Origin: Blasia pusilla
Lineage: Eukaryota; Marchantiophyta; Marchantiopsida; Blasiales
Reading direction: 5' to 3'
Assembly (NCBI GenBank): GCA_050084515.1
Contig: CM114274.1
Coordinates: 26,102,001 to 26,166,000, forward strand
Length of the DNA stretch: 64,000 nt
Shown here in pieces: positions 11,161-22,795 of the stretch. Position 1 is the stretch's first letter. Every line of letters starts with the position of its first letter. The position numbers and the translations under genes are program-made. Under the pieces are notes generated by a model. That model did not search any database. It saw only the letters and a list, made by a program, of their open reading frames with translations, and had not been told where the DNA came from.

Positions 11161-12190
11161 ATGGCATCGTCCTCTCCCTCTAGTGTGCCGGTGGAGGAGA
11201 CTTGGGAGCCATTACTTGGGCCCAAGCTTACGGGAGGTGAGAAACGACGCTTGACACAGTTCCTACGTGCTTATAGGAGTTGTTTTGCCTTTAGCATGAA
11301 GGAGTTGGGTTCTCTGGTTGGACCCGGTATACGGATTGATTTGGCTAGTGATACGCCAATCTTCCGTCGTCCCTACCGATATAGTGATATGGAGAGGGAC
11401 TTGATTCAGAGTAGGACGTTGGATCTTTTGGAGGCTGGATTAGTGGAGTTGTCGCATGGAGAGTATGCATTAGCCACTTTGTCATGCTCGCTAAAAGGAT
11501 ATGCATGGCAACTACACGGATAGGCGGATGTGTGGAGATTACCGTCCTATCAATCGGCAAACCAAGGCCGATAGGTATGCCATGCCTATACCTGAGGAGA
11601 TCTTTGATGTGGTGGGACACGCAAAGATTTTCAATACTTTGGATCTTCGGGCAAGATACCATTAATTGCCGATTCGGGAGAGTGACAAGGCCAAGACAAC
11701 ATTTTGGGGTGTCAACTCTCATGGCAAGGATTGTTTGTACCAGTGGAAATTCTTACCCTTTGGGTTGAAGAATGCACCTGCCGAGTTTCAAAGAGTGATG
11801 GACAGGATCCTAGCAGGGTTGGATTTTGTTCGGTGTTACATTGATGATATCTTTGTGTTCAGTAACACGGTGGAGGAACATCAGATACATTTGCAGATGG
11901 TGTTTGAGCGGTTGAAAGCTCATGGTCTACGTTTGCATCCAGGAAAGTGTAAGTTCTTCCATGAGGATGTTGAGTACTTGGGTCATGTGATCTATCCAGG
12001 TGGTTTGGGAGTTCAGCAAGCAAAGGTGGAGGCTATTGCACTTATTCGCGTCGGTAGATGTGAGTAGAGTTCGAGCATTCATGGGATTGGCGAACTACTA
12101 TCGGAGGTATGTGAAGGGATTTAGTGCTATGGCAAAGCCTTTGAACCAATTGCTGAAATCAGATCAAGAATGGCTGGGGAGATGATCGGA
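11161..12190 (+). pseudogene. Element 1 reverse transcriptase
   Basis: The 5' part (11161-11523) has the FRRPYRYSDME segment that precedes the fingers. After a frameshift, 11666-12067 carries FLPFGLKNAPAEFQRVMD and the catalytic CYIDDIFVFS, and then HLQMVFERLKAHGLRLHPGKC with YLGHVI, all standard Ty3/gypsy blocks. 12000-12185 continues into the thumb and connection (FMGLANYYRRYVKGF). Several frameshifts and an in-frame stop make it inactive. Element 2 has lost this region. Confidence 0.85.
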
Positions 12191-12640
12191 GAGAGCTTTG
12201 TGGAGCTTAAAGGCCCGATTGGTGGCGGCGTCTATCTTGAGGAGACCTATCGAGGGCACCCATTTCGATTACACACCGATTGGAGTAGGTTGGGACTTGG
12301 AGCGGTGTTGACACAACATGATGATGAGCACATGGAGTTTGTGGTGGCTTATGCAAGTCGTTCGAATAATGCAATGGAGTCGCGCTATAGTTCATATGAG
12401 GGAGAGTGCTTGGCAAGAGTGTGGGTGTGGCACACTTTAGGTGTTACTTGTTTGGCACCCAGTTTACCCTTATTCGATCACCAACCGCTCAAGTGGTTGA
12501 TGGAGTCGGACAAGCTTGCACGGTGGGCTCTTATCTTACAGAGTATGACTTCCGGGTGGTACATAGACCGGAGTTGCCAACCTTGATCTTTGATGGGTTG
12601 AGTAGGAACCCATGTACTAGCCAAGAGGATACAACAGGGG
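12191..12640 (+). pseudogene. Element 1 RNase H
   Basis: The stretch FRLHTDWSRLGLGAVLTQ has the first catalytic Asp, followed by YASRSNNAMESRYSSYEGECLA with the catalytic Glu, in the Ty3/gypsy RNase H layout. The frame shifts around 12420-12540 (HQPLKWLME and the FRVVHRPE tail fall in different frames). Confidence 0.75.
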
Positions 12641-12833
12641 CTAGATGGCATGGCGAGGTTGATGAGGAGATGGTGCCAGGTTGGCATGCATCCGCCTTTT
12701 TATGTTGGTTAGGGGTGGACTCTAGTATGGAGGACCACATGATATCTTACTCTAGTCGGAGGGTAGATGGCCACCTTGAGATCCTAAGGTTGGAGATGGT
12801 GGTACGGATCAGCGTGATATTCATGATGATGCA

Positions 12834-14080
12834 TTGGTGTTGGAGTTCCTACGGACCGGTAGGGTGCCAGGCATAGTGAGTGCCAAGGAGCGAGACCGTG
12901 TTCTTCAACGTGCTAAGAGGTATCGATTGGAGGGAACACATATTCTCCGCGTGTGGGAGGATGGTAGAGTACGAGTAGTGGCACATTTGGCTCAGAGAGA
13001 GTGCATTGTGCGACATGCCCATGAGGAGTTGGGACATTTTGGGGTAAAGCGTACGTATAGCTTACTCCTTGGCGATATTGGTGGCGTGGCATGCATACTC
13101 AGTGCAGCAGATTGGTGTCACGTTGTATGGTTTGTGACCGGGTGAGGGCATCATTTAATGCCCCTACACCACAATTACATCCCTTGCCTATTATGGGGTT
13201 GGGTTACCGTTGGAGTGTGGACTTTGCGGGACCGTTACCGTTGACTGTACGACATCATCGATATGTGTTGGTGATGGTGGAGCACTTCTCAAAGTGGATT
13301 GAGTTGGTGGCATTACCGGACAAGGCAAGTGAGGGAACGGCGTATGCGTTTCTGGATAGAGTGCTTAGTCATTTTGGTGCACCAGCTGAAGTGCTAACCG
13401 ACCAGGTCTGAGTTTGGGGTGAGTTTCAGGTCTTGTGTGACAAGGCGTTGATTGATTATCAGACCACGTCTTGAGATCATCGAGGCGGATGGTTTGGCTG
13501 GCGTGTGGTTGAGGCGGTGAAGAGGGCATTGCGCAAGTATGGCCTCTGAAGGGCATCTTGGAGACGGGGATATTCAATTGCCATGGTTAGCCATGGGATA
13601 TAGGTTCGATCGCCAAGCATCCTTGGCTTCCTTCTCACCTTATTTTCATTGTTATCGGCCGAGATCGGACTTGCCGAAAGCAATTCTTGGAGTCTAGTGA
13701 GGTGGTGAACCTTGATGACCCAAAAATGTGGATGAGGTGTGTTCTCGCGGCGGAGCTCTTCGGAGAGTTATGCCAACGGCCTTTGAGAATCTTGCCATTG
13801 CTCAACACGGGGGATACGTTGCGGTATGCAACCATTCGAGGTGGAGGTTATCGACCATCGATTCGTAGGTTCCATGTGGGGACTATGTCTATTTGCAGCA
13901 GATTGCCCCGACAACGTTGGATATGACGGCACCGCACTATTTTACGAGTGCGAGGTGTTAGCTTCGGAGTTCTCATGTTGGAGGGTCGTGATGGAGTTGT
14001 TTGGAAGGACCATGTGCGTAATTGTGCGCCATGTCATCTTCCAAATGTGGATGGTCTTATTGACCCAAGCTTAGCCATGA
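12834..14080 (+). pseudogene. Element 1 DDE integrase
   Basis: The HHCC-type zinc-binding region (HEELGHFGVKRTYSLL, about 13018-13070) is followed by the core with VDFAGPLPLTVRHHRYVLVMVEHFSKW, giving the first Asp, and VLTDQ, giving the second. The third catalytic region, clear in element 2, is shifted out of frame at about 13420-13540. Presence of this integrase, and absence of any tyrosine-recombinase signature, matters for interpreting the split repeats. Confidence 0.75.
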
Positions 14081-14260
14081 TACGTGCTAGCTTGAGGTGC
14101 ATGTTGTGTGGGTCCATTGGTAACGCGGCCGTATGTTGGTGTGTGATTGGTGTTCTAGGGGTTGGCACATGATGTGTTTGACTCCACGTTTGGATGTCGT
14201 TCCCTCTTTGGAAGGTGGGTTTGTCCTCGATGTACTTAGGAGAGGTAGATGACTTGATCT
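14080..14260 (+). pseudogene. Element 1 PHD-finger remnant
   Basis: LRCMLCGSIGNAAV (14092-14133) matches the start of the PHD finger of element 2. The remaining Cys/His positions follow in shifted frames (WHMMCL-like at about 14163-14180, WVCPRC-like at about 14215-14232). Confidence 0.55.
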
Positions 14261-14399
14261 TTGCATGATATGGATTACAGATGTGCGACTAACGATGGGG
14301 CAACCTAGCACCCAGCCTTCTGATTCGGGCACCCAAGAAGGTGTATAGCATGTAGTAGATGTATAGCTCTACCTGGGAGTTAGAGAGACCTAACCGCCA

Positions 14400-14412
14400 G
14401 TTAGGGGGGCGA
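14400..14412 (+). promoter_or_regulatory. Element 1 polypurine tract
   Basis: TTAGGGGGGCGAG immediately precedes B1. Element 2 has the same TAGGGGGGCGA before its B1. This is where plus-strand DNA synthesis would be primed. Confidence 0.65.
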
Positions 14413-14512
14413 GTTGTGGTACACTTGCGTTTGTGGATACTCTCGTCTATGTTATGCGTATGTGAGTATGGTATGTCGGATGTATGTTGTATGGCGATGT
14501 GGATTCGCACGA
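14413..14512 (+). repeat. Element 1, repeat B1
   Basis: About 100 bp from GTTGTGGTACAC to GGATTCGCACGA, repeated as B2 after A2 with few differences. A TAGC spacer separates it from A2, exactly as in element 2. Confidence 0.85.
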
Positions 14513-14516
14513 TAGC

Positions 14517-14881
14517 TGTCATGACCATACGGATTATGTCGTAGAGTATAGTGTGCTAGTAGAGGACATTCCTTATGTAGGACCGTAGTGGCTTGGTAGA
14601 GATGCGGTTCCATACATAGGGTTGGGGGTTACTCACTTCGGGGTGAGTTTCCCAGTGGGGCCCGCTCTTAGGTTGGAGGATATAAGGTGGAGTGCACTTA
14701 AAGAACACTCAGTTCTTTGAGTTGAGCCTGTTGCGTTGGGAGTTAGCCTTGGTAGTGAGTAGAGCTCTTGGCTATGGTGTTTCCATAAGCCGACCTAGAT
14801 TCTCCCATCGTGGAGTGGGTTTGGCTCGATTGTATGTGATTGTAAACGTGTTTTATGACAGTAGGTCTTTCACGCATTTCA
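14517..14881 (+). repeat. Element 1, repeat A2
   Basis: 365-bp copy of A1 (TGTCATGACC to TTTCA), about 97% alike by eye, including the TATA box and the hairpin arms. Confidence 0.9.
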
Positions 14882-14985
14882 GTTGTGGTACACTTGCGTT
14901 TGTGGATACTCTCGTCTATGTTATGTACGTATGTGAGTATGATATGTCAGCGATGTATGTTGTATGACGATGTGGATTCGCACGA
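14882..14985 (+). repeat. Element 1, repeat B2 (3' terminus)
   Basis: 104-bp copy of B1 ending GCACGAC(A), followed by an A-run. Its last ~36 bp (GATGTATGTTGTATGACGATGTGGATTCGCACGA) resemble the B terminus of element 2 and of two relics elsewhere in the window. Confidence 0.85.
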
Positions 14986-14989
14986 CAAA

Positions 14990-16169
14990 AACAATACTGT
15001 AAATTTTAGTTAAATATTTTGCAAGAAAAATCAAAGAAAGTATTGAAATAAAATATTTCTGGCATTTTTGACGTTGAAAAACATTTTTTTTAACATTGTT
15101 AATCTGAAAGTATTTTTGATTATGTAGATTAGTGTGTGGCCCTATTCCCACCCGCTTTCAACATCACCCCCTCTCAATAAATGCTAAAGTGCTAAAAATA
15201 TTAAAAATTACATTTTTACATTGGAATGTTGGAGGTGCAAGAGCACACTCCGATGATAGAGTTTACGATTAAAAACTTTCATTTTAAAAATCTCAATATA
15301 TTTTTAACCGTATTCATTTGAAAGCATTTTTAATAATATAAATAATAAAGAAAGGAAAAAATTTCCTTTCGAGAAAAAGAATCGCATTTCTCACCTCCAA
15401 TTCGAGGGATGTAAAATTTAGATTATATAGCCTTTTATAACAACGTCCTCTCCAAATTTTCTTCTTCAAAGCCTTATTCAAAGATTAATTTAACCCCTAA
15501 AGCCTTAACGTATAATTCTCACGATTTGAAAGTTGTTCAATATCACATCACACCCCAACTATGGCTTCTTTTCCTTGTATTTTTTTGAAAGAGGAGTGTT
15601 GGTAGTGGGATTGCTAGGTTGGGGGCTTGGACTTGTGTTTCATGGTTGTGATCGATATCTCCAATGTGGTGAGATCCAGAGGGAATATTGGCTAAAGTAT
15701 ATGGGGGCACATTCTAGTTAAGAAGGGTATGGGATGACCAACAAGGGGGAGGGGGAGTAACCAATGTGATGTCATGATTCATCCCAAGGGTACTTCTAGA
15801 AATGGTGCGTAAAAAATGGGATTGAGAGAGAATTAGAGTTTTCCTAGTTGGTCGAGATGGGGAAGATAGAGAGCATATAGCAAACAAAGACAACGTAGCA
15901 TTTGCAAGAGCACTATCATCCACATCACCCTCTCACTTATCTCGATCTTGTAGAGAAGTCATAAATACCACTTGCAACTATCGTTCCTCTCAATCTCAGA
16001 GGGCTCTTGGTGATCGCTACTCTCCGCCTTGAAATCCCCACTATGGCAGCTCACATCTTAGTTTGTCAAGAGGTAGAGTTTTACCGCGTCAACGGCATAG
16101 AGGGTTAGCGGGCTATGTGGATGTAACTTTATTCCGATATGTCGGATGAGGTTAGCAACATGTCCTTTC
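14990..16169. other. AT-rich spacer
   Basis: No gene recognised. The short open frames are not conserved-looking. Confidence 0.5.
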
Positions 16170-16648
16170 TGTCGGGAACATCATTTCAAATGATTTTCCT
16201 ATTTTGATTTTTGTTAGCAAGGTGACCCGTTGACCGAGTCAACGGTCACCTGGTAACCTGTGCACGCACGTTACTATTTGGAGACTACTTTTTGGGGAAA
16301 AGCCCTTTGGCTCTTTCCAAGGCTATAAGAGAGGGAGAGATAACTTTCCCAAGTCATCTTTCTCATGTTGGGCCTTAAGAGCATATCTCTAAGCTCTCTT
16401 AGTTTGTGTGTCGTAGGAACTAGGGTGTTAGCGTTTGGATGTGGCTCGATATATTGATGTAGATTTGAGAGTGGAGTTGGCCGTGTGAGCCATTTTTACT
16501 CTGATTTTTGTTGTGTGGTCTCAATGTACGTGCATGAGTTTATTTCTTGTATATGTGTGGATCTCCCAGAGTATGGGGAAGATTGGTGTTGTGTAGTGTG
16601 GATGTAACCAACAATGTATATTGTGTAGCAATGTGTATGCAAACGACA
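16170..16648 (+). mobile_element. Solo A-B end relic of a related retrotransposon
   Basis: It starts TGTCGGGAAC and ends AATGTATATTGTGTAGCAATGTGTATGCAAACGACA, the last part matching the B terminus of elements 1 and 2. Its 479-bp length is close to A plus B of element 1. That is what recombination between A1 and A2 would leave. A 13-bp repeat, CAACATGTCCTTT, occurs at 16156-16168 and 16656-16668 around it. The A part is too diverged to align securely. Confidence 0.5.
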
Positions 16649-16669
16649 AACTGCCCAACATGTCCTTTG

Positions 16670-17806
16670 GAAAAGGACGTGTTGGAAACCCCCGCTCCGA
16701 AGTACTTGGGACACTCGTACATGCATAGGAGCATTGGACTCACCTTGAAACCAAAAGAGAATGCAACACTTTGAAGTGACAAAAATGTACACTAATCCCG
16801 GAAACTAAACATGCCAAGCTTGAGTGCATCTTGGCATTGGGTGCATGGACCCCGGCCCTTTGGAGTGAGACAATAAGCAGCTGATTTTGGATAGCGTACA
16901 AGAACTTTTGTATTCACGTGGAATTGGGAGGATGATAGACTTTCACTCAGAAGTACCCTTCCCCTTTTTGGCTTGCCATGCTTCCGGTCTTCCGGTGGCC
17001 TCGAGGAATATGACATGTTAAAGTAGAATCTTTCACAATATATGGACTTGGTACAAATTTTGGACTCTCTAAGAAACATCAAGGTTCTCATTTCATGCCC
17101 CTTCGTGAGTCAATGGGATATGAGCCAAAGAGTTCTACTCCAACAATAACTTTTCATCCAACAATAATGACAACTTTCATTCTACCAAAGGATCTTCTTT
17201 CGATCGCGACCCTGTTAGGTTTTGCAATTTTTTTGCAGTTGTGCTTATACAGGTCTAATCAGAACTATCAAGGTGGCGTTTAAAGTGAGCACTTGGATAC
17301 ATATTTTTTCCTTAAAAATTTTTCTTGGAGACGTGCATAAAAAGTTATTACACGAAAACTCTACTTAGACGCCTTAAAATGGCGTGTCATGCCTTTACCG
17401 ATGAAAGCCTTTGATATATGGAATTGAATGAGCTTCCTGAGAGCCTTATGTACCCACTCTAGCTCACCGCCATTCCATATTTATCTTCATATTGGAGAAT
17501 GTGTTTACATGTTTGAAATTAATTATGTATTTTCAATTATAATAGATCATTTTATTCATTTTTACATTTTTATTAGGATTAGGGGATTTATTTGTACCTT
17601 GAAATATTTATAGATAACCCAAAAAGGCAGGAAATTATGTTTTTGTTTTATTCGGTTGATTTGATACTATCGATTTTGGCGTTTATCTACATGAAGGGGC
17701 TGTTTGATTGCATGACATGAAGAATTTTAAAATTTTAATTACTTTGAACCAAATTTGTCAATTATTAATTTACTCGCACGAAAATGTTGGATCATCTTAT
17801 TAATAA
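16670..17806. other. Spacer, no gene recognised
   Basis: Mixed-composition DNA with open frames under 100 codons and no recognisable domain on either strand. Confidence 0.45.
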
Positions 17807-17997
17807 TCTATATTGTATTTGGAGGATGCAGTTTTTTTAGCTACTCCTCTACATGACAAATGCCACTAGACTTCTTTTAAAAATAATTATGGTCATTTTA
17901 AGGGGCTCGTATTAACATTGGTAAGGAGAATTATGTTTAAACATGAGCTATTAATAAGGGATCCATGCATCGCATGGCCAACTATTGGCTTTACTAG
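17807..17997 (+). mobile_element. Short non-autonomous Helitron
   Basis: 191 bp. It starts TCTATATTG after an A and ends CTAG (17994-17997) before a T. Two small hairpins lie near the 3' end: CCATGC/GCATGG (17963-17977) and GCCAA/TTGGC (17977-17989). Confidence 0.55.
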
Positions 17998-19700
17998 TAG
18001 TTATAGATTAGTTAAGTCATCTAGCAACGTATGCAATGAAAGCTATACGAAATTCTAATAAAAAAGATGGTAAGGACTAGATTTTAAGAGAAGGGTTGAG
18101 AAATTCTTACTTAGATATATAGGATAGAGTAGTAGCAAAACGGTGTCACTAAAATTGAATCCAAAGATGTTAGAGCATCGGTATTGGTTTCAAACATTAC
18201 ATTCTATTTTGATTAGATCTCAACAAATTAACTTAACATCATATTCTAAGGTGCACAAATATGACATTGTATTTGAACAAATTTCAACATGCAATTGGAA
18301 TGTATGAAAACTAGTACGCGGCCCTGGTTTTGAGTTTTACGATGGAGTTCTAGGTGCCACAATAGCCCCAATTTGTCTTCTTTGGTGGGGAGCTATTAGG
18401 ATTGGGGCTCTTGTTAGTTGCCAAGGGGGACTTTCTTGACCAATCCAAACGTCATTATTAAGTGGATCACATCTCCATTTGAGAAGTTGTCACTGAATAA
18501 CTTGCATAGTGAAGCCTATGCACTAAAATCCACTTAGCACATATATGCCATATGTCATAGAAACATAGGTGGCAACATGAATAAAAGAATTAATTTATGT
18601 GTCATAGTAGTAGGGGCCCCCTAATTATTCAAACTTATGATATCGTGTGGTGAAACACTATGTTATATGATATGCCTGTAGGTTTTGATGGTTAATGGTC
18701 GTCATCATGCAAATGTTAGTGGAGGTAATGGTTGTCACCATGCATTGCAAGGGAACAAAATGGTGACAAAATTTGCCGGTACTCCATCTCTTCCGACTAG
18801 TTCATTGGAAACGCCAGTCTCATGTCGCAAGCGGATTCGATGGGAAACTAGGAGAGGGGCAGGGAGCGCACGCACCATATTCCCATAGCACGCACACGCG
18901 TTGGCTTAGGAAAACCCGCACCACAAAACAGGTCTACGAAAGCGAACATGTGTCACCATTTCCTTGCCTTGCCAGGATGAAAACTTGCCAGCTACTTCTC
19001 GCCCGAGGAGTCACCTCCATTTATCGAAAAGTTCTAACCCGTCAGTTCTCACTCCGCAGTCCTACCACTCTAAGAAATATATTTTCCGACAGCAGAACGA
19101 AAGAAAGAAAGAAAGAGCGAGCTTCATAATGAATCTAGTCACTCTCATTATTACTTCCCACGCCGATCATGTCAACGCCCATGGACATTCGCGCATCCCG
19201 TACACTTTGTATAGTAGAAGGGGTACTAAATCATGCCTATCCATGAAGTTGTTTTTTCCCATGAAGTGTCGCCCATTGGGAGCAGGGTTCGGGGAGTTTT
19301 TTCGTGGGACCCGGTACATGACCGGGAATGATAAATCGGAAACGGTAATTCCGGTTTTCAGATACGAAATACAAAGAGCGTCTTCAACTCCAACCGGTTT
19401 TTCGTAGGCAGTTTTAAAATTAATCGGAAATTCTCAGATTTAACCGGCTAGCCTTACTCGTAACCCCGGATCTCCCCGATCATTGATTGGGAGGTCATGT
19501 GACATGCGGTGTCGGGCCAGCCAGCGGGGCCCGTCGCTCCCTCGCGAGGGGGAGAGAGGGAGGTGAACGACGGAGCAGCCGTCGCACTTGCGACTACGGC
19601 GCTCCAGGAGTTTGGAGTGTGTGCGGCCCTCGATCCCTGCACATCAGGATTCTACTAACAAGTGAGGGTACTTCCGTGTTGGTGCTTCGCGAATCTGGTC
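17998..19700. other. Spacer upstream of the transporter gene
   Basis: No gene recognised. From about 18.7 kb the DNA becomes more GC-rich and CpG-rich, suggesting the start of the gene island. Confidence 0.45.
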
Positions 19701-19709
19701 GTCGTCGAG

Positions 19710-19716
19710 TATAAAT
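19710..19716 (+). promoter_or_regulatory. Possible TATA box of the NFD4-like gene
   Basis: TATAAAT stands alone in a GC-rich stretch about 530 bp upstream of the chosen start codon. If used, the 5' leader would be about 500 nt, possibly with an intron. Confidence 0.3.
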
Positions 19717-20243
19717 GCGACGCGAGCTGCTCTGGACGAGTGTTCCGCGGTTTTTTCATATCATTTGCTTCGCTTTTAGTCACTGTGGTCGTCGGGTCGC
19801 GAAGGGGGAAAGCGGGAGGGGAGGAGGAGAGTCCGACGGTGAGGCGGTTTGTGACGCGTACACTCGTGTAGGTGTCTTGCGGGAGTGGTTTGATACTGAC
19901 AGAGGGAGAGAGGTGGCGAATGTGCATGCCCAGGAGAGGTCCAACGGCATTTCTATTCGCGAGCTTTGCAGCGGGCGGTGTGGTAGGTGGAGAGGGCGAC
20001 TCGACGAGCTTTGCTTTTTCTTCGTGGGAAACGGCATGCTCCGTGCAACTCAAGTACCTGCTGTAGGTCGCACCTCCGCCCGGGGTTGCCTTCGAATTGC
20101 CTTGTCGTTGAGGCGGACGGCGCCGACATCCGTGGCGTAGGGAAATTCGAAGGCTGCGTCGCGGATTAAGGTCGCCAAGAGAGAAAGGCTGCGCTTCGGA
20201 TTAACGCCGCGAAGAGGGAGGGAGGGAGGGGGATTGATTTTGC

Positions 20244-21984
20244 ATGGGCTCGAGTTCTGGAGTAGGCGAGATGGGGGGAATCAAAGATTCGAATCGGAGT
20301 CCGGCAATGAGAATGGTGTGGAAATGGACGGGCTTCGTGACTGCTCTGTGGGTTCAGGCGATTGCCGGAAACAACTACACGTTCGCGAATTACTCGTCCG
20401 ATCTCAAGGCCGTGATGAATTACAATCAGGTACAGCTGAATACGTTGAGTGTTGCGAAAGATGTGGGGAAGAGTTTCGGATTGGTGGCGGGTTTCTGCGC
20501 CGACCTGCTTCCAACATGGGCCATTCTGCTCATCGGGTCGTTTGTTGGCGTTGTTGGTTACGGTGTCCAGTGTCTCGTCGTCAGTCAACGAATTGCTCCA
20601 CCTCCCATGTGGCAGGTCCATCTCCTCTCCCCATCCTTGACTAACGAAGAATCCCCTTTCTTGGCTTCAATTTTGTCCGACGACAGACGGAGTTCGATCC
20701 TTGGACTTTTGCACGGGTCTCTTGTTTCCGGAGGTTGCGGAACCACAACAGAAGGGAACCCTCTTGCGGGGCACGCAACCGCGTCGTCTGGATGAGAAGT
20801 TAGTTTGACGGGATTTTTAGTTCGTCTAATTCATCCTAGTTTACTTCGGACGGGAGTTGAAATTGCATGCTTCAGCACTTGGAGGACATCGTTTTTGTGG
20901 TGTGAAGTAGTCGTGCTGCTTCCGAGCTGCCGTCGTAATGGTGATGAGGGTTTGTTGGGCCGGCAGACTTGAGAGCGAAGGATTCGAGCTGAGCATGAGA
21001 GGAAACAGAGGGCGTGTGTCGTTTGTACTAAATTGATCAGAAGTTGCGTGCAGATGGCTCTGGCGATGTGTTTGGGAGGCAACAGCACGACATGGATGAA
21101 CACTGCGTGCTTGGTAACTTGCTTGCGGAATTTCGCCGGCAGTCGAGGGACAGTATCGGGAATCATGAAGGGCTACATTGGTCTGAGCACAGCGATTTTC
21201 ACCGTTCTTTGCTCGAGTCTATTCACAGGAAATAGTTCAGCGTTTCTGCTTCTGCTTACTCTCCTTCCCGTGGGTATCAACGGCATTGCCATGATTTTCA
21301 TGAGACAGGTCTCGCCTGTCACAACCTCCAAAGAGGACGTGCTTGAACGGACTGGCTTCAACATCGTAAACGTCATTGCGGGAGTTCTTTCACTGTACCT
21401 GCTGTTGTACTCCATCTCGGCGGACCTCATCGACTCACGCCCTCTTCTCAGAAACGCTTATGCCACCGTGCTGGTAATCTTCTTGATGATGCCTCTGGTA
21501 GTACCTGCCAGGCTTCTTGTCCTGGAATATATCCGAGGGTCCAGTCTTCGCTCCAGAACCTCGGAGAGCGTCGACGTCAATCGGGCACCATTGATTGCGG
21601 ATGCTCAGGTGAATGACCCGGGGCAAGAAGTTGAGCGGGGAGCATCTGTGGCGCCGGCCATCGATGTGGAGTACCCACTTCTTGCGGACAGTACTGGAGT
21701 AGTGGTCATCGAATCCGATCGTGCTGATCGAGAGACCGTACGCTTGAATTTAGGTGACGAGCACACAGCATTGGAGGCGGTGAAGACATTTGACTTTTGG
21801 GTGCTTTTTTTCACCTTCTTGTGCGGAGTTGGGACTGGGATCACAGTCCTGAACAACTTGGGTCAAATTGGCGAGTCTCTGGGTTATGCAAACGTAGCCA
21901 TTTTCGTGACCTTCACCAGCATATTCGGATTTTTTGGAAGAATCGCGGCCGGTGCGATATCTGAGCACTTCGTCAGGTCAGTCG

Positions 21985-22028
<44 letters not shown>

Positions 22029-22795
22029 CGTGTCATTCTCGTTCCCCGATGAGCATTCCGGTGATCTTCCACTCCCCATCTCTCGCAAGACTTTCAGCAA
22101 ATCGTAGAGAGCGGAGCTTATGGCTCCGTCGTGCGAGTCGAGGAACTCAAGTGTGCAGAACAATCCTGTCTCATTGGATTAGGTCCTTTGGAGCCGTTCG
22201 AATCGTCTCTTCTCAATCGAAACCATGTCCGTCCACCAGTTGGCCTAACATCTGCATTCCCTGTGGCATACGCAGAACCTCCGCCCTTCCCAGGCCGCTA
22301 TGGATGGGGCTCTCGAAGCTGCTCATGATGGTTGGATATATCTACTTGGCTGCAGCAGCGCCAGGAGCGTTATCAGTAGGGTCTATCATCGTGGGCCTGT
22401 GCTATGGTGTGCACATCACGATAAGCGTACCCACAGTTTCAGAAATGTTCGGTCTGGGAAGCTTTGGTCTCATGTACAACATTCTCGTTCTCAACATTCC
22501 GCTGGGATCCTTCCTGTTCTCGGGCTTACTCGCGGGTTTCCTTTATGACCGTGAAGCTGCCAAGGACGTGCCTGCTAGCGGTCCTGCATGGGGAAGGCTG
22601 CTCTCCAACTGGTTGCACGAACAAGATGCTCCCAACAAATGCTTCGGAGGTCACTGTTTCCGCATCCTTTTTTTAATCCTGGCTGTCGTCAGTGGATTGG
22701 GGCTCACTCTCGACATTATTCTGACATTAAGACTTCGACCCCTTTACCAGACCATACGCAGGAGACGACAACACTCCCTGCGACTCAAGTTGTGA
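20244..22795 (+). CDS. NFD4-like nodulin-type major facilitator transporter
   Basis: Three exons, 20244-20615, 21054-21976 and 22276-22795, join in frame to 604 codons plus TGA. All borders are GT..AG. Residues about 25-285 form the nodulin-like half: WVQAIAGNNYTFANYSSDLK and the following QVQLNTLSVAKDVGKSFG are family hallmarks, followed by several hydrophobic helices. A hydrophilic loop (about 285-360) leads into the second MFS half, starting FDFWVLFFTFLCGVGTG and ending in a basic tail. This places it in the plasma- or endomembrane nodulin-like/NUCLEAR FUSION DEFECTIVE 4 group; its substrate is unknown. A downstream Met at residue 22 could also start translation. Intron 2 opens with a long (CT)n run. 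It is convergent with the ankyrin-AAA+ gene. Confidence 0.9.
21989..22025. repeat. (CT)18 microsatellite in intron 2
   Basis: Uninterrupted CT dinucleotides begin 13 nt after the exon 2 donor site of the NFD4-like gene. Confidence 0.95.

Larger units (their letters stand above)
5206..14985 (+). mobile_element. Element 1: decayed methyltransferase-bearing Ty3/gypsy-like retrotransposon with split repeats
   Basis: Domain order read along the element is Gag, CCHC knuckle, aspartic protease (DSGA), cytosine methyltransferase, reverse transcriptase (YIDD), RNase H, zinc-binding and DDE integrase, then a PHD-finger remnant, a purine tract, and the repeats B1-A2-B2. A1 (5206-5573) opens the element. 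The terminal bases TGTCATG.. and ..CACGACA are near-perfect inverted repeats. Both flanks are runs of A (AAAAA before 5206, AAAA(A) after the end), compatible with a 4-5 bp target duplication but ambiguous. Coding frames are broken by many frameshifts and stops, so this copy is dead. Element 2 on the other strand is a younger relative. Confidence 0.85.

Noticed and set aside
14413-14985. Ordinary 3' LTR plus an unrelated solo-LTR insertion
   Set aside because: The same B-A-B order, TAGC junction and terminal inverted bases occur independently in element 2, so chance nesting is unlikely.
5206-14985. DIRS/Ngaro element with tyrosine recombinase
   Set aside because: The split repeats suggest it, but the coding order and motifs are Ty3/gypsy with a DDE integrase; no R-H-R-Y recombinase was seen.
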